This document shows positions 53,023 through 63,757 of a stretch of 64,000 bases of DNA, one piece after another; positions within the stretch are counted from its first letter, which is position 1; every line of letters starts with the position of its first letter. Below the pieces are notes generated by a model. It was given only the letters and a program-made list of their open reading frames with translations, made no database searches and was not told the DNA's origin. The DNA is taken from assembly GCA_024222295.1 (NCBI GenBank), contig JAAEPF010000023.1, forward strand, positions 1 to 64,000. The letters run 5' to 3'. Origin of the DNA: Actinomycetes bacterium (GTDB lineage: Bacteria; Actinomycetota; Acidimicrobiia; Acidimicrobiales; Microtrichaceae). The position numbers and the translations under genes are program-made.

Positions 53023-54366
53023 TCAGTCGTCGTCCGACTGCCGCTTCTCGCGCATCTCGCGGTAGTCCATGGCACCGCCCTGCTCGGGCTCCACCTCGAG
53101 CAGCAAGCCGTCGATCTCGACGACCCGCACAACGTCCCCCTCGTCGATGGGCGTCGCCCGGTTGGTACGGGCCCGCCACAGTGCACCCGAGATCCGCACC
53201 GTTCCGTCGGGGTCCACGTCGGTGACCGCCGTTCCCTCCTCGCCGACCATCCAGTCACGTCCGATCGTGGGTGTGCCGAATCGGGTACGGACCATGGCCG
53301 GCATGCCCGAGTACATGGTGATCGCGATACCGATGATGCCGGTACCCAGCGCGATCCAGGTAGGTCTGAACTCGGTGAACAGGAACACCGATCCGACGGT
53401 GAACATCACCATGCCGATCGCGGTCCATGCGCGCGGCACCCCGCTCTGGATGTCGACGGCGAAAGCGACCGCCGAGAGCACGAGCAGCACGAGCGCCCAC
53501 ATGTTGTGTGGAAGCGCAGCAGTGCCATAGCCGCCGAGCACCACGCAGCCCGCTCCCACAACGCCCGCGATTCCGATGCCCGCGGTGTAGAACTCGAACA
53601 GCAATAGCCCCAGCGCTGCAGCCAGCAGCAGGTACGCCACCGAAGGGCTGGCGACCGTGTGCATCAACTGGGTGCCCAGGGGCAGCTTGGAGAACCGCAC
53701 CAACGCCACGGGAGTCCGGCCCTCGGAGCCCTCCTCATCGGACACCTCGCTCTCCACGCCGTCGATGTTCACGATGTGCTCACGCACGATGGGTGAGAAA
53801 CGGTCGACGACGCCCGCTTCAGCGGCTTCCTCACCGCTCAGGGCGGTGTCCAGCACCACAGCGGACTCCGCCGCGAACAGCTCGCCGAAGTCCTGCACCG
53901 CAAGGCGCTGTTGGCCCACTTCACCGACCTTCGCTCCCGGCGCCACCGAGGAGAAGTCGGCCACGGCCACCAGTTCCGCTGCCCCGCCCAGCGCCACCGC
54001 ACCCGAGGGACCCACCCATACAGTCACCGGCACGCGGGCCGAAACCATCGCCTCCGCGACCTCGGCCAGGCGCTGGTCGGAGACGGCCGACCCCTCGCTG
54101 TCGATCTGCAGCACCACCGCCTCGACATCCCCGGCCTCGTCGGCAGCCCGTAGCGTGTCGATGATGTTGCTCGCCTCGATCTCGTCGATCAGCCCGTCGA
54201 CCGCCACCACGTCGATGCACCCATCCGCCGCGCAGCTGCCCTGCGCCAGCGCAGGGGGCGACCACAACACGACGATCAGCCCAGCGAGCAACGCCGTGGC
54301 AACGGCACATCGCCTCATCGATCGGATGGCAGACTTGCCCACGGTGAGGGCCTCCAGATTGGACAT
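53023..54366 (-). CDS. nfeD: NfeD-type membrane protein with degenerate protease domain
   Basis: Long NfeD (447 residues): a signal peptide (VATALLAGLIVVLWSPPALA), a ClpP/SppA-like periplasmic domain (DVVAVDGLIDEIEASNIIDTL), then four or more membrane helices around 235-350 and a C-terminal OB-fold (GTAVTDVDPDGTVRISGALWRARTN). Serine proteases of this family have a nucleophile in a GARAASAG-type turn; here the segment reads GPSGAVALGGAAELVA, with Gly in the place of the serine, so proteolysis is doubtful. NfeD proteins usually pair with a flotillin/SPFH gene, which is not seen. ATG 54366 is the first start; M17 is possible. It is divergent from the ATPase pair. Confidence 0.85.
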   Translation of the reverse strand: MSNLEALTVGKSAIRSMRRCAVATALLAGLIVVLWSPPALAQGSCAADGCIDVVAVDGLIDEIEASNIIDTLRAADEAGDVEAVVLQIDSEGSAVSDQRLAEVAEAMVSARVPVTVWVGPSGAVALGGAAELVAVADFSSVAPGAKVGEVGQQRLAVQDFGELFAAESAVVLDTALSGEEAAEAGVVDRFSPIVREHIVNIDGVESEVSDEEGSEGRTPVALVRFSKLPLGTQLMHTVASPSVAYLLLAAALGLLLFEFYTAGIGIAGVVGAGCVVLGGYGTAALPHNMWALVLLVLSAVAFAVDIQSGVPRAWTAIGMVMFTVGSVFLFTEFRPTWIALGTGIIGIAITMYSGMPAMVRTRFGTPTIGRDWMVGEEGTAVTDVDPDGTVRISGALWRARTNRATPIDEGDVVRVVEIDGLLLEVEPEQGGAMDYREMREKRQSDDD

Positions 54367-54471
54367 TCACGAACGCGCCACCGCCCGTTCGGGTGGCAGC
54401 GGGATCAGCCCAGTCGCCCGCGCGTTGTGTCGCGACACCGAGGGGTGGCGCAGCCGGGCGTGGGGAGTGGG

Positions 54472-55440
54472 ATGAACCCAGCCGAATTCTTCGGTGAATC
54501 CGGCGTCACAATCGTCGCCGGGAAGGGCGGTGTGGGCAAAACCACGGTGACGGCAGCCCTCGCGGTGGCCGCTTCGATGGCGGGACTCCGCACCCTCGTG
54601 ATCGAGGTCGAGGGCAAGGAGGCCATGGCCTCCATGTTCGAAACGGGTGGGCTGACCTACTCCGAGCTCGAACTCGTGCGTGCCGCCGAAGCCCACGCCG
54701 GGGTGCACGCGCGCACGCTCACCCCCGACGACGCGCTGCTTGACTACCTGGCCGGCCGGGGCTTCCAGCGGATCTCCAACCGCCTGGTTTCGACCGGGCT
54801 GCTCGACATCATCGCCACCGCCGTGCCCGGCATCCGCGACATCCTCGTGCTGGGCAAGGTGAAGCAGCTGCAGCGCGACGGCGGCCACGACCTGATCCTG
54901 CTCGATGCGCCGGCGGCCGGCCATGCGATCACCTTCCTGCGCTCGGCTCGCGGCCTCGCCGACGCGGTGCGCAGCGGGCCCATCAACACCCAGGCCAACG
55001 ACGTGCTCGAGTTGCTCAACGACCCCGCTCGCTGCCGGGTGGTGCTTGTGACGCTGCCCGAGGAGACGCCGGTCAACGAACTGATAGAGACCGCCTACAG
55101 CCTCGAAGAGGACGTCGGCGTCGCACTGGGCCCGGTCGTCGTCAACGGTGTGTACCCCGAGCTCGCAGGGCTGGGTACCGATCCCGAAGAGGCTGCGGCC
55201 GACGCCGGCACCCACCTGGTCGACGGCGAAGCCGAGCTGCTGTGCGCGGCGGCCGAGTTCCGCACGAGACGCCGGTCCATCCAGGACCGCCAACTGGAAC
55301 GCATGGCCGAACAGCTCCCACTCGCACAGCTGCAACTCCCCTACCTGTTCACCTCCGAGCTCGACCGCGACGGACTCGAGGTGCTCGCCCAGGCCCTGTT
55401 CGACGGCATAGTCGAGCTGCCCGAGGACGGTGGGGCATGA
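54472..55440 (+). CDS. ArsA/Get3-like ATPase, first of a pair
   Basis: A 322-residue P-loop ATPase of the ArsA/Get3 type. VTIVAGKGGVGKTTVTAAL is the intact deviant Walker A (KGGVGKT) at residues 11-29; VIEVEGKEA and LILLDAPAAGHAITFLRSA are switch regions. The arsenite-binding cysteines of ArsA are absent, so arsenic transport is unlikely. It matches the Rv3679 type of mycobacteria, which pairs with Rv3680 and has been linked to glycerol-related and redox stress. ATG 54472 is preceded by GGGGAG. Its stop overlaps the second ATPase as ATGA. Confidence 0.88.
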   Translation: MNPAEFFGESGVTIVAGKGGVGKTTVTAALAVAASMAGLRTLVIEVEGKEAMASMFETGGLTYSELELVRAAEAHAGVHARTLTPDDALLDYLAGRGFQRISNRLVSTGLLDIIATAVPGIRDILVLGKVKQLQRDGGHDLILLDAPAAGHAITFLRSARGLADAVRSGPINTQANDVLELLNDPARCRVVLVTLPEETPVNELIETAYSLEEDVGVALGPVVVNGVYPELAGLGTDPEEAAADAGTHLVDGEAELLCAAAEFRTRRRSIQDRQLERMAEQLPLAQLQLPYLFTSELDRDGLEVLAQALFDGIVELPEDGGA

Positions 55441-56567
55441 GCGACCTGGCCTCCATCGTCGAGGGGTCGAGAGTGGTCGTGTGCTGTGGCTCCGGCGGAG
55501 TCGGAAAGACCACGACAGCGGCCGTTCTGGCGCTCGAAGCCGCCCGGCAGGGTCGGCGGTCGGTGGTGGTCACCATCGACCCGGCGCGCCGGCTGGCAGA
55601 CGCCCTCGGCCTCGAAGGGCTCACCAACACGCCTTCGCGCATCGACGCCGACATGCCCGGTGAGATGCATGCCCTGATGCTCGACACCAAGAGCACCTTC
55701 GATGGGCTCGTGCGGCGCCATTCGGCCACCGCCGAACAGGCCGAGGGCATCCTCGAGAACCGCTTCTACCAGAACATCTCGTCGGCCCTGTCGGGCACAC
55801 AGGAGTACATGGCCTCCGAGAAGCTGTACGAGCTGGCAGAGGAGGGCGACTGGGACCTGGTGGTCGTGGACACACCCCCCACCCGCAACGCCCTCGACTT
55901 CCTGGATGCCCCACAGCGGCTCGCACACTTCCTCGACCACCGGCTCTACAAGGTGCTGATGACACCCACCCGCGGGATAGTGCGAGCGGTCAACGTCGCC
56001 GCGCAGGCCGTCGTGCGGAGCATGTCCAAAGTGGTGGGCGGCGACGTCGTGGCGGACGCGATCGCGTTCTTCCGGGCGTTCGAGGGAATGGAACAGGGCT
56101 TCAAGGAACGCGCCGCAGCTGTTGACCGCCTGCTCGCAGCGCCGGAGACCGCTTTCATCCTCGTGGCCTCACCCAAGGCCGACACCGTGGCGGAGGCCAG
56201 CTATTTCGCCGAGCAACTCGCCGAGCACGGCATCGACGTGCGCGGGCTCGTGGTCAACCGCATGCAACCCGCATTCGGCACCGACGACGAGGGGCTCGCG
56301 CTGGGTCCGGATGCCGCACGTGAGCGCGCCAACACACTCGCCGGCACAGACCTTGGTGACCTGTACACCGCCCTGGCAGACGCCCGGCAACTGGCCCGCG
56401 GCGAGGAAGACCACCTCGTGGGACTGACCGAGAGGGTGAGCCCGGCTCCGGTGGTGAGGGTGCCGGTGCAGCCCTTCGAGGTGAACGACCTCGACGGACT
56501 GCACGTGCTCGGCGGATTCATGCTCGGTGGTGCCGTCGATGATCCCGCGGAGGCCAACGGGGACTGA
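55437..56567 (+). CDS. ArsA/Get3-like ATPase, second of a pair
   Basis: A 376-residue partner of the preceding ATPase. VVVCCGSGGVGKTTTAAVLALEAA carries the P-loop, but the signature lysine of KGGVGKT is Ser (SGGVGKT), so it may act as the less active half of a heterodimer. TIDPARRLADALGLEGL and LVVVDTPPTRNALDFLDAP are the switch I and II regions. A helical insertion (about 180-240) contains FFRAFEGMEQGFKERA. It starts at ATG 55437 inside the stop of its neighbour and resembles the Rv3680 type. A receiver-only gene follows after 48 bases. Confidence 0.88.
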   Translation: MSDLASIVEGSRVVVCCGSGGVGKTTTAAVLALEAARQGRRSVVVTIDPARRLADALGLEGLTNTPSRIDADMPGEMHALMLDTKSTFDGLVRRHSATAEQAEGILENRFYQNISSALSGTQEYMASEKLYELAEEGDWDLVVVDTPPTRNALDFLDAPQRLAHFLDHRLYKVLMTPTRGIVRAVNVAAQAVVRSMSKVVGGDVVADAIAFFRAFEGMEQGFKERAAAVDRLLAAPETAFILVASPKADTVAEASYFAEQLAEHGIDVRGLVVNRMQPAFGTDDEGLALGPDAARERANTLAGTDLGDLYTALADARQLARGEEDHLVGLTERVSPAPVVRVPVQPFEVNDLDGLHVLGGFMLGGAVDDPAEANGD

Positions 56568-56615
56568 ACTCCCGGCTTTGTCCGCCAGGGTCACCACAGC
56601 GGTAGCGTCGTCGGT

Positions 56616-57008
56616 GTGAGTGACCGATTCGAACGCACGATCCTGCTGGCCACCGACGACGATGCCACCTTCGCCGAGGTGGAATCGGCACTCGTGGACG
56701 AAGCCACCTCGCTGTCGAGAGTGCGCGCCGGATCCGACGTGCGTGACGCCGTTGCCGCGCTGGATCCCGACCTGGTCATCTGTGACCTCCAGATCGGCAA
56801 CATGGGTGGCGTGGCGACAGCTCTGGACCTGCGGCTCGAGGAAGGCGCAGGCCGCCTGGAGCCGCGGCCGATCCTGTTGCTGTTGGATCGTGCAGACGAT
56901 GAGTTCATCGCTCGCCGCTCCGGTGCCGATGCCTGGGTGGTGAAGCCGCTCGATTCGCTCACCGTCAGGCGCAGCACCGACGCACTCATGGCGCCCGCCG
57001 AAGGCTGA
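56616..57008 (+). CDS. Stand-alone response regulator receiver protein
   Basis: A 130-residue single-domain receiver. Acidic residues DD at 14-15, the phospho-Asp D57 in DLVICDLQIGNMGG and the lysine K110 in WVVKPLD are in place; the usual Ser/Thr switch residue is Asp (LLLLD). It has no output domain and no histidine kinase neighbour, so it may act through protein contact. GTG 56616 starts 48 bases after the ATPase pair, and the same spacing suggests it may be in that operon. Confidence 0.75.
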   Translation: MSDRFERTILLATDDDATFAEVESALVDEATSLSRVRAGSDVRDAVAALDPDLVICDLQIGNMGGVATALDLRLEEGAGRLEPRPILLLLDRADDEFIARRSGADAWVVKPLDSLTVRRSTDALMAPAEG

Positions 57009-57065
57009 CACACGGAATCAGGCTTTCACCTGCGCCCGGTGGCGTGGGTACGATGTTGGCCCCAA

Positions 57066-57142
57066 CGGGTGGTGGCGCAGCTTGGCAGCGCGCCTCGTTC
57101 GGGACGAGGAGGCCGGGAGTTCAAATCTCCCCCACCCGACCA
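57066..57142 (+). tRNA. tRNA-Pro (anticodon CGG)
   Basis: Complete cloverleaf on the plus strand: acceptor CGGGTGG/CCACCCG, D-arm GCGC/GCGC, anticodon stem CCTCG/CGAGG with loop TTCGGGA (anticodon CGG, reading CCG), T-arm GGGAG/CTCCC with loop TTCAAAT, discriminator A and an encoded CCA. No 3'-half duplication was seen in the window. Confidence 0.95.
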
Positions 57143-57266
57143 TCTGGCACGCGGTGCCCGGTCCATCCGGGCGCCGCGTGCGCTGTTCTCGACCGGGTTC
57201 GCGGACTATCGAGTGAAATCCGTCGCGAAAGTCAAGGACGTCACGGGACCGTCCGATGCTAGGTAC

Positions 57267-57746
57267 GTGACAAGGGCAGACACACTGCGGGGCCGAGTAG
57301 GCCACTGGCGAAAGAGCCGGCTGCTCGCGCTGGTCGCATTCGCGGTTGCAGCAGCCTTCCTGGGGGCCTGCGAGTCCACCAAGGCCGAGCTGGACGCCGT
57401 TCGAAACGAGGTCAACGCCTCACGGGCCGCCGCTGGACTCCCCCCGGTGGCCGAGAACATCGTGCTGGACATCAAGGCCGACAACTGGGCCCAGCAGATG
57501 CGCAACCAGTGCCGGATCTGGCACTCCCGCCTCGCCGACGGGGCTCCGCCACAATGGAGGAAGCTGGGAGAGAACGTCGGCATGGGCGGCAACATCTCCC
57601 AGATCCACAACGCCTACATGAACTCGCCGGGACACAGGGCCAATGTGCTCGACCCGGCGTTCACCGAGATGGGTACCGCAGCCGTATGGGGTGAGTGCAA
57701 TGGCTACCGCACCCTGTTCACGGTGCACGTCTTCATGGCGACCTGA
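57267..57746 (+). CDS. CAP/SCP-domain lipoprotein
   Basis: A 159-residue secreted protein: after GTG 57267 and a basic stretch (GHWRKSRLL) comes a hydrophobic segment and the lipobox FLGAC. The mature part is a compact CAP domain: AVRNEVNASRAAAGLPPV, HSRLADG, WRKLGENVGMGGNI, MNSPGHRANVLDPAFTEMG, with the two histidines of the CAP site, and the closing FTVHVFMAT. Bacterial CAP (SCP/PR1) proteins are mostly of unknown activity, some bind sterols or lipids. Upstream is the tRNA-Pro; the 124 bases between carry no gene. Confidence 0.8.
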   Translation: MTRADTLRGRVGHWRKSRLLALVAFAVAAAFLGACESTKAELDAVRNEVNASRAAAGLPPVAENIVLDIKADNWAQQMRNQCRIWHSRLADGAPPQWRKLGENVGMGGNISQIHNAYMNSPGHRANVLDPAFTEMGTAAVWGECNGYRTLFTVHVFMAT

Positions 57747-57800
57747 CTTCCGGGCGCGCCAACCGCGCCGGGGCTCCTCGCGCGTCCGGGCACCGCTACG

Positions 57801-58064
57801 GTGCGGCGCGTGGACATCACCGAGTTCCAGGAACTGATGGAAACCCTCTACGGAGAGGGCGACCGCGAACGCGGCATACCCGCCACCGTCGCATGGCTGT
57901 GCGAGGAGATGGGCGAGCTGGCCCAGGCCGTGCGCAAGGGCACCCCTGACCAGCAGCTCCACGAGGTCGGTGACGTGTTCGCCTGGCTCGCTTCGCTGGC
58001 CAACCAGCTCGACCTGTCACTGACCGACGCCGCGCAGCGCTACGTGGACGACCCGCCGAGCTGA
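57801..58064 (+). CDS. MazG-like nucleotide pyrophosphohydrolase
   Basis: An 87-residue single MazG domain, which hydrolyses nucleoside triphosphates to monophosphates and PPi. The metal-binding pattern is WLCEEMGELAQAV (ExxE) and LHEVGDVFAWLASLA (ExxD), typical of short all-alpha NTP pyrophosphatases. GTG 57801 or GTG 57810 may be the start. It is downstream of the CAP lipoprotein in the same direction, 55 bases away, and convergent with asd. Confidence 0.8.
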   Translation: MRRVDITEFQELMETLYGEGDRERGIPATVAWLCEEMGELAQAVRKGTPDQQLHEVGDVFAWLASLANQLDLSLTDAAQRYVDDPPS

Positions 58065-58086
58065 CCCACCGCCACCCCGCGCCGGC

Positions 58087-60391
<2,305 letters not shown>

Positions 60392-60485
60392 GGTCCCAAG
60401 CTACAAGTGAGTCGCCCGGACACCCGAACCGGTTCGGTCGCCACGACTCTGCCGGCACCTGGCTGGGTCGGTATCCTGCGCGGCC

Positions 60486-61232
60486 ATGGGATCAAAGGTG
60501 CCGAGTCCTCTCCGCAGCCGACCGTTGCGCATCCGGGTGGCCATTGCCTTCATGACGGCCCCGGTGCTGCTCACCGCCGCGTGCGGTGACAGTTCGGACT
60601 CCACCGCGGATGCGGGCGACGCGGCGAACTCACCGGCGGAGACACCGTCTTCATCCTCGAAGACACCCTGCCCGCCGGTGGAGGGCTCAGGTGAGCGGCA
60701 AGAGGTGTTCGACGGACCGCCGGAGTTCTGCATCGACCCGCAGACCACGGCGTACACGGCCACGTTCGTCACCTCCGAGGGGAATTTCACCGCCGAGCTC
60801 GACGCAGTCGCGGCGCCGGAAACGGTCAACAACTTCGTCGTGCTGTCGCGCTACCACTACTACGACGGAACACCGATTCACCGTGTCGTGCCGGGCTTCG
60901 TCATCCAGGGTGGTGACGGCGACGGCGCTCCGTACGGCAGCAACGACCTCGGCTACGCGATCGACGACGAACTCCCGGAGTCGTCTGCTGCCTACACCGA
61001 CTACTCGCTCGCGATGGCCAACGCCGGGCCCGACACCAACGGCAGCCAGTTCTTCGTCGTGCTGCCCGGTGGTGGCGGTGGCTTGCAGCCGCTCTACAGC
61101 TGGTTCGGGCAAGTGACCGAGGGCCAGTCGGTCGTGGACACAATCGCCGCGCTGGGCCAACCCGCCACAGACGGTCCGCCCACGAGCGATGTCACTGTGG
61201 AGACGGTGGAGATCACCGAGGCGCCACTCTGA
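60486..61232 (+). CDS. Cyclophilin-type peptidyl-prolyl isomerase lipoprotein
   Basis: A 248-residue lipoprotein: IRVAIAFMTAPVLLTAACG ends in the lipobox LTAAC. After an acidic Ser/Pro-rich linker, the cyclophilin domain begins near residue 90: NNFVVLSRYHYYDGTPIHRVVPGFVIQGGD contains the catalytic Arg in IHRVVPGF, and MANAGPDTNGSQFFVVL and YSWFGQVTEGQSVVD the substrate pocket. It should assist protein folding outside the membrane. ATG 60486 starts 94 bases from lysC, divergently. Its stop abuts the convergent S51 gene. Confidence 0.92.
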   Translation: MGSKVPSPLRSRPLRIRVAIAFMTAPVLLTAACGDSSDSTADAGDAANSPAETPSSSSKTPCPPVEGSGERQEVFDGPPEFCIDPQTTAYTATFVTSEGNFTAELDAVAAPETVNNFVVLSRYHYYDGTPIHRVVPGFVIQGGDGDGAPYGSNDLGYAIDDELPESSAAYTDYSLAMANAGPDTNGSQFFVVLPGGGGGLQPLYSWFGQVTEGQSVVDTIAALGQPATDGPPTSDVTVETVEITEAPL

Positions 61233-61243
61233 GCCCGCTCAGA
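61228..61243. terminator. Small bidirectional hairpin between convergent genes
   Basis: TCTGAGC, CC, GCTCAGA makes a seven-base stem spanning the two stop codons at 61230-61241. It is short but symmetrical, as expected for a shared terminator. There is no T-run. Confidence 0.35.
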
Positions 61244-61922
61244 ACCCCGCATCGGGATTGAGTGCTCTCGGCAGGGCAGACAGCTCCGCAGCCCGCCCAC
61301 CAGTGAAGACATGAACACCGCCGCTGCCGGTGACACCCCACGTGCCGTCGGGTGCCCGAACCAGGGCCGTGGCCTCATCGATGCCGGCCACCACCAGATC
61401 GGGTGCGGCGAGGCTGATCGTGCGTTGGCGCTTGTCGGCAGACCACTTGTCGAAACGGGAGATGACGGTCATGGACGGTATGAGACCGAGCCCGACCGTG
61501 AAGGCGCCGCCGCGGTTGTCGACCATGTGGCTGCACAGCACCGAACAACTCTCCGCCGCGACGGCCACCGTCGCTCCGCCCTCCCAGGCCGAAACCAGCG
61601 CGGAGAGAAGAGGGGTTTCCTTGAGCACCGATCGCAGGTGCATCGGCGACCCGCCTGGGACGTACAGGGCCTTGGTCGACGAGGCTGTCTCCACCAGCGC
61701 GGAATCGAAGGCATCGGCTCGCGTCATGGCAGCCAACACACGCATCTGCACATCGAGCTCGCCCAGGTGTGCACCAGCGGCGGCGATCATGGAATCCGGG
61801 TCCTCGTAGGCCATGGCCGTGGGCAGCAGGTCGACCGTCGTGCCCGGGTCGAACAACTGATGGTGGTGGCCGTTCTCGGGGCCGAATTCGGCACCGCCTA
61901 TCAGTGCAAGGGTTCCGCTCAC
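61239..61922 (-). CDS. Peptidase S51/cyanophycinase-like protein
   Basis: A 227-residue protein of the class I glutamine-amidotransferase fold, S51 branch. GTLALIGGAEFG begins the fold, LYVPGGSPMHL is the strand-loop before the nucleophile elbow, and AAESCSVLC replaces the usual G-x-S-A-G at the catalytic position. DKWSADKRQRTISLAAPDLVVAGIDEATALV is a family-like C-terminal block. Cyanophycinases hydrolyse Asp-Arg polymers and relatives are dipeptidases; the altered elbow makes activity uncertain. GTG 61922 is preferred because the strand begins there. Confidence 0.7.
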   Translation of the reverse strand: MSGTLALIGGAEFGPENGHHHQLFDPGTTVDLLPTAMAYEDPDSMIAAAGAHLGELDVQMRVLAAMTRADAFDSALVETASSTKALYVPGGSPMHLRSVLKETPLLSALVSAWEGGATVAVAAESCSVLCSHMVDNRGGAFTVGLGLIPSMTVISRFDKWSADKRQRTISLAAPDLVVAGIDEATALVRAPDGTWGVTGSGGVHVFTGGRAAELSALPRALNPDAGF

Positions 61923-62038
61923 GCCCCCATCCTGCCCTCTCGGGGCCATTGACAACGACAGCGGCTGCAGCAGGCCCGGCTGAACCTGGTTCGGTTCGCC
62001 TTGCATCCGTGAGGCTACCCGTCGGTAACATACGCACC

Positions 62039-62893
62039 ATGACGATAGAACGTGTGGGAATTCTCGGTTCAGGGATCATGGGGTCAGGCATCGCAGAGGT
62101 GGCGGCGAAGGCCGGCATCGACGTAGTCCTGCGGTCCCGAAAGCAGGAAACGGCTGACGCGATGCGCGCCGGGCTGGAGAAGTCGCTGACCAAGCAGGTC
62201 GACCGCGGCAAGCTCGACAAGGTCGACGCAGACGCCGTGCTCGATCGGGTGTCGGCAACCGACCACCTCGGCGACCTGGTCGACTGCGACCTCGTAATCG
62301 AGTCGGTCGTGGAGGACCTCGATGTGAAGCTGCCGCTGTTCGCGGAACTCGACAGCATCTGCAAGCCCGACGCCGTGCTTGCCACCAACACCTCCACGCT
62401 CCCCGTGGTTGACATGGCCATGGCGACGCACCGCCCCGACAAGGTGTGCGGCGTGCACTTCTTCAACCCTGCTCCAGCCATGTCGCTGGTCGAGGTCGTG
62501 GAGCCGATCACGGCCTCGGAGGAGACGATAGCCAGGGCTGTGCGCTTCGCGGAGGCCTGCGGCAAGAACCCCGTGACCGTCAAGGACCGGGCGGGATTCA
62601 TCGTCAACGCGCTCCTGTTCCCGTACCTGAACAACGCCGTACGCATGCTCGAGAACGGCACCGCGACGGCTGAGGACATCGACGAGGCCATGAAGGGCGG
62701 CTGCAACTTCCCCATGGGACCTCTGGCGCTGCTGGACCTGGTCGGCCTCGACACATCGCTGTCCATCCTCGATGCGCTCTACGAGGAGTTCCGCGACCCC
62801 AACTACTCCGCGGTTCCGGCCCTGAGGCGCATGGTCTCCGCGGGTCGCCTGGGCCGCAAGACCGGTTCGGGCTTCCACGACTACTCGCGCTGA
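62039..62893 (+). CDS. 3-hydroxyacyl-CoA (3-hydroxybutyryl-CoA) dehydrogenase
   Basis: A 284-residue NAD-dependent enzyme for fatty-acid or butyrate-type metabolism. The NAD loop GILGSGIMGSGIAEVAAKAG is at residues 7-26, the acidic D/E pair in CDLVIESVVEDL, the catalytic serine-histidine region in ATNTSTLPVVD and GVHFFNPAPAMSLVEVV, and the C-terminal dimer domain with GFIVNALLFPYLNNAVRMLE and FPMGPLALLDLVGLD. ATG 62039 has the fold starting at once. It is monocistronic by spacing. Whether it serves beta-oxidation or another pathway cannot be told. Confidence 0.93.
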   Translation: MTIERVGILGSGIMGSGIAEVAAKAGIDVVLRSRKQETADAMRAGLEKSLTKQVDRGKLDKVDADAVLDRVSATDHLGDLVDCDLVIESVVEDLDVKLPLFAELDSICKPDAVLATNTSTLPVVDMAMATHRPDKVCGVHFFNPAPAMSLVEVVEPITASEETIARAVRFAEACGKNPVTVKDRAGFIVNALLFPYLNNAVRMLENGTATAEDIDEAMKGGCNFPMGPLALLDLVGLDTSLSILDALYEEFRDPNYSAVPALRRMVSAGRLGRKTGSGFHDYSR

Positions 62894-62988
62894 GCCGGCC
62901 GGCACGGTCCACGCTCCGGCGCCCCTGACCCGAACAACTGAGGCCCTTCGCCTGACAGCGCCTGCGCGCTGGGGCATGCTCGGCACCC

Positions 62989-63642
62989 GTGGGTTCACAG
63001 CTACCGCCCAGCCGCTGGTCCTTTCCGTCTCCCGAGGACGCCGAGCCGGACGGCCCTGTCGCGCTCGGAGGTGATCTGGAGCCGTCCACCCTCGTGGAGG
63101 CTTACTCGCGTGGTCTGTTCCCGATGCCACTCGGCAGGCGTGGCGAGTTGGGGTGGTTCTCGCCCGACCCGCGCGGGATTCTGCCGGTCGACGGGATGCA
63201 CGTGTCACGGACCCTTCGTCGCTCGGCAAGGCGGCTGGACACAACCGTGGACACCGCGTTCACCGATGTGATGCAGGCCTGTGGTGACCCGTCGAGGCCA
63301 CACGGGTGGATAACCACGCAGTTCGTGGATGCGTACACGCGCCTGTTCGACCTCGGTTGGGCCCACAGTGTCGAGGTGTGGTCAGAAGGCGAGCTGGTCG
63401 GTGGCGTGTACGGGGTGGCCATAGGCGACTTCTTCGCCGGCGAGTCGATGTTCCACACCGCCACCGACGCGTCGAAGGTGGCCCTGTGGAGCCTGGTCAA
63501 CCTGTTGGCCGGTTGTGGGCGGCCCCTTCTCGATGTGCAGTGGCTGACCCCGCACCTCGAGAGCCTCGGCGCGGTGGAGATTCCTCGCTCGGAGTACCTG
63601 CAGCGACTTCGGGAAGCGGCGGGCGGGTCCGGCTGCTGGTAG
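62989..63642 (+). CDS. aat: Leucyl/phenylalanyl-tRNA-protein transferase
   Basis: Adds Leu or Phe from aminoacyl-tRNA to N-terminal Lys or Arg, marking proteins for ClpS/ClpAP. The 217-residue protein has VALGGDLEPSTLVEAYSRGLFPMP, then LGWFSPDPRGILPVDGMHVSRTLRR, HSVEVWSEGELVGGVYGVAIGDFFAGESMFH (the GGxYGxxxGxxFxGESMF motif) and LLDVQWLTPHLESLGAVEIPRSEYL. GTG 62989 is the start, with no better start upstream. It has no linked clp genes here. Confidence 0.93.
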   Translation: MGSQLPPSRWSFPSPEDAEPDGPVALGGDLEPSTLVEAYSRGLFPMPLGRRGELGWFSPDPRGILPVDGMHVSRTLRRSARRLDTTVDTAFTDVMQACGDPSRPHGWITTQFVDAYTRLFDLGWAHSVEVWSEGELVGGVYGVAIGDFFAGESMFHTATDASKVALWSLVNLLAGCGRPLLDVQWLTPHLESLGAVEIPRSEYLQRLREAAGGSGCW

Positions 63643-63757
63643 CGGCCCGGACCCTGCGCACCGCGACCAGGCAGTCGGATCAGACCCTCGGCCGTCGACA
63701 TGGCAGGCTTGTGCGTGACCGACCACCCATTGGTCGCCGCAGAGAGGGGACTGGCCC

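Noticed and set aside
57180-57266. Possible riboswitch upstream of the CAP lipoprotein
   Set aside because: Considered because cell-wall proteins of actinobacteria may have c-di-AMP leaders, but no conserved pairing or core motif could be identified.
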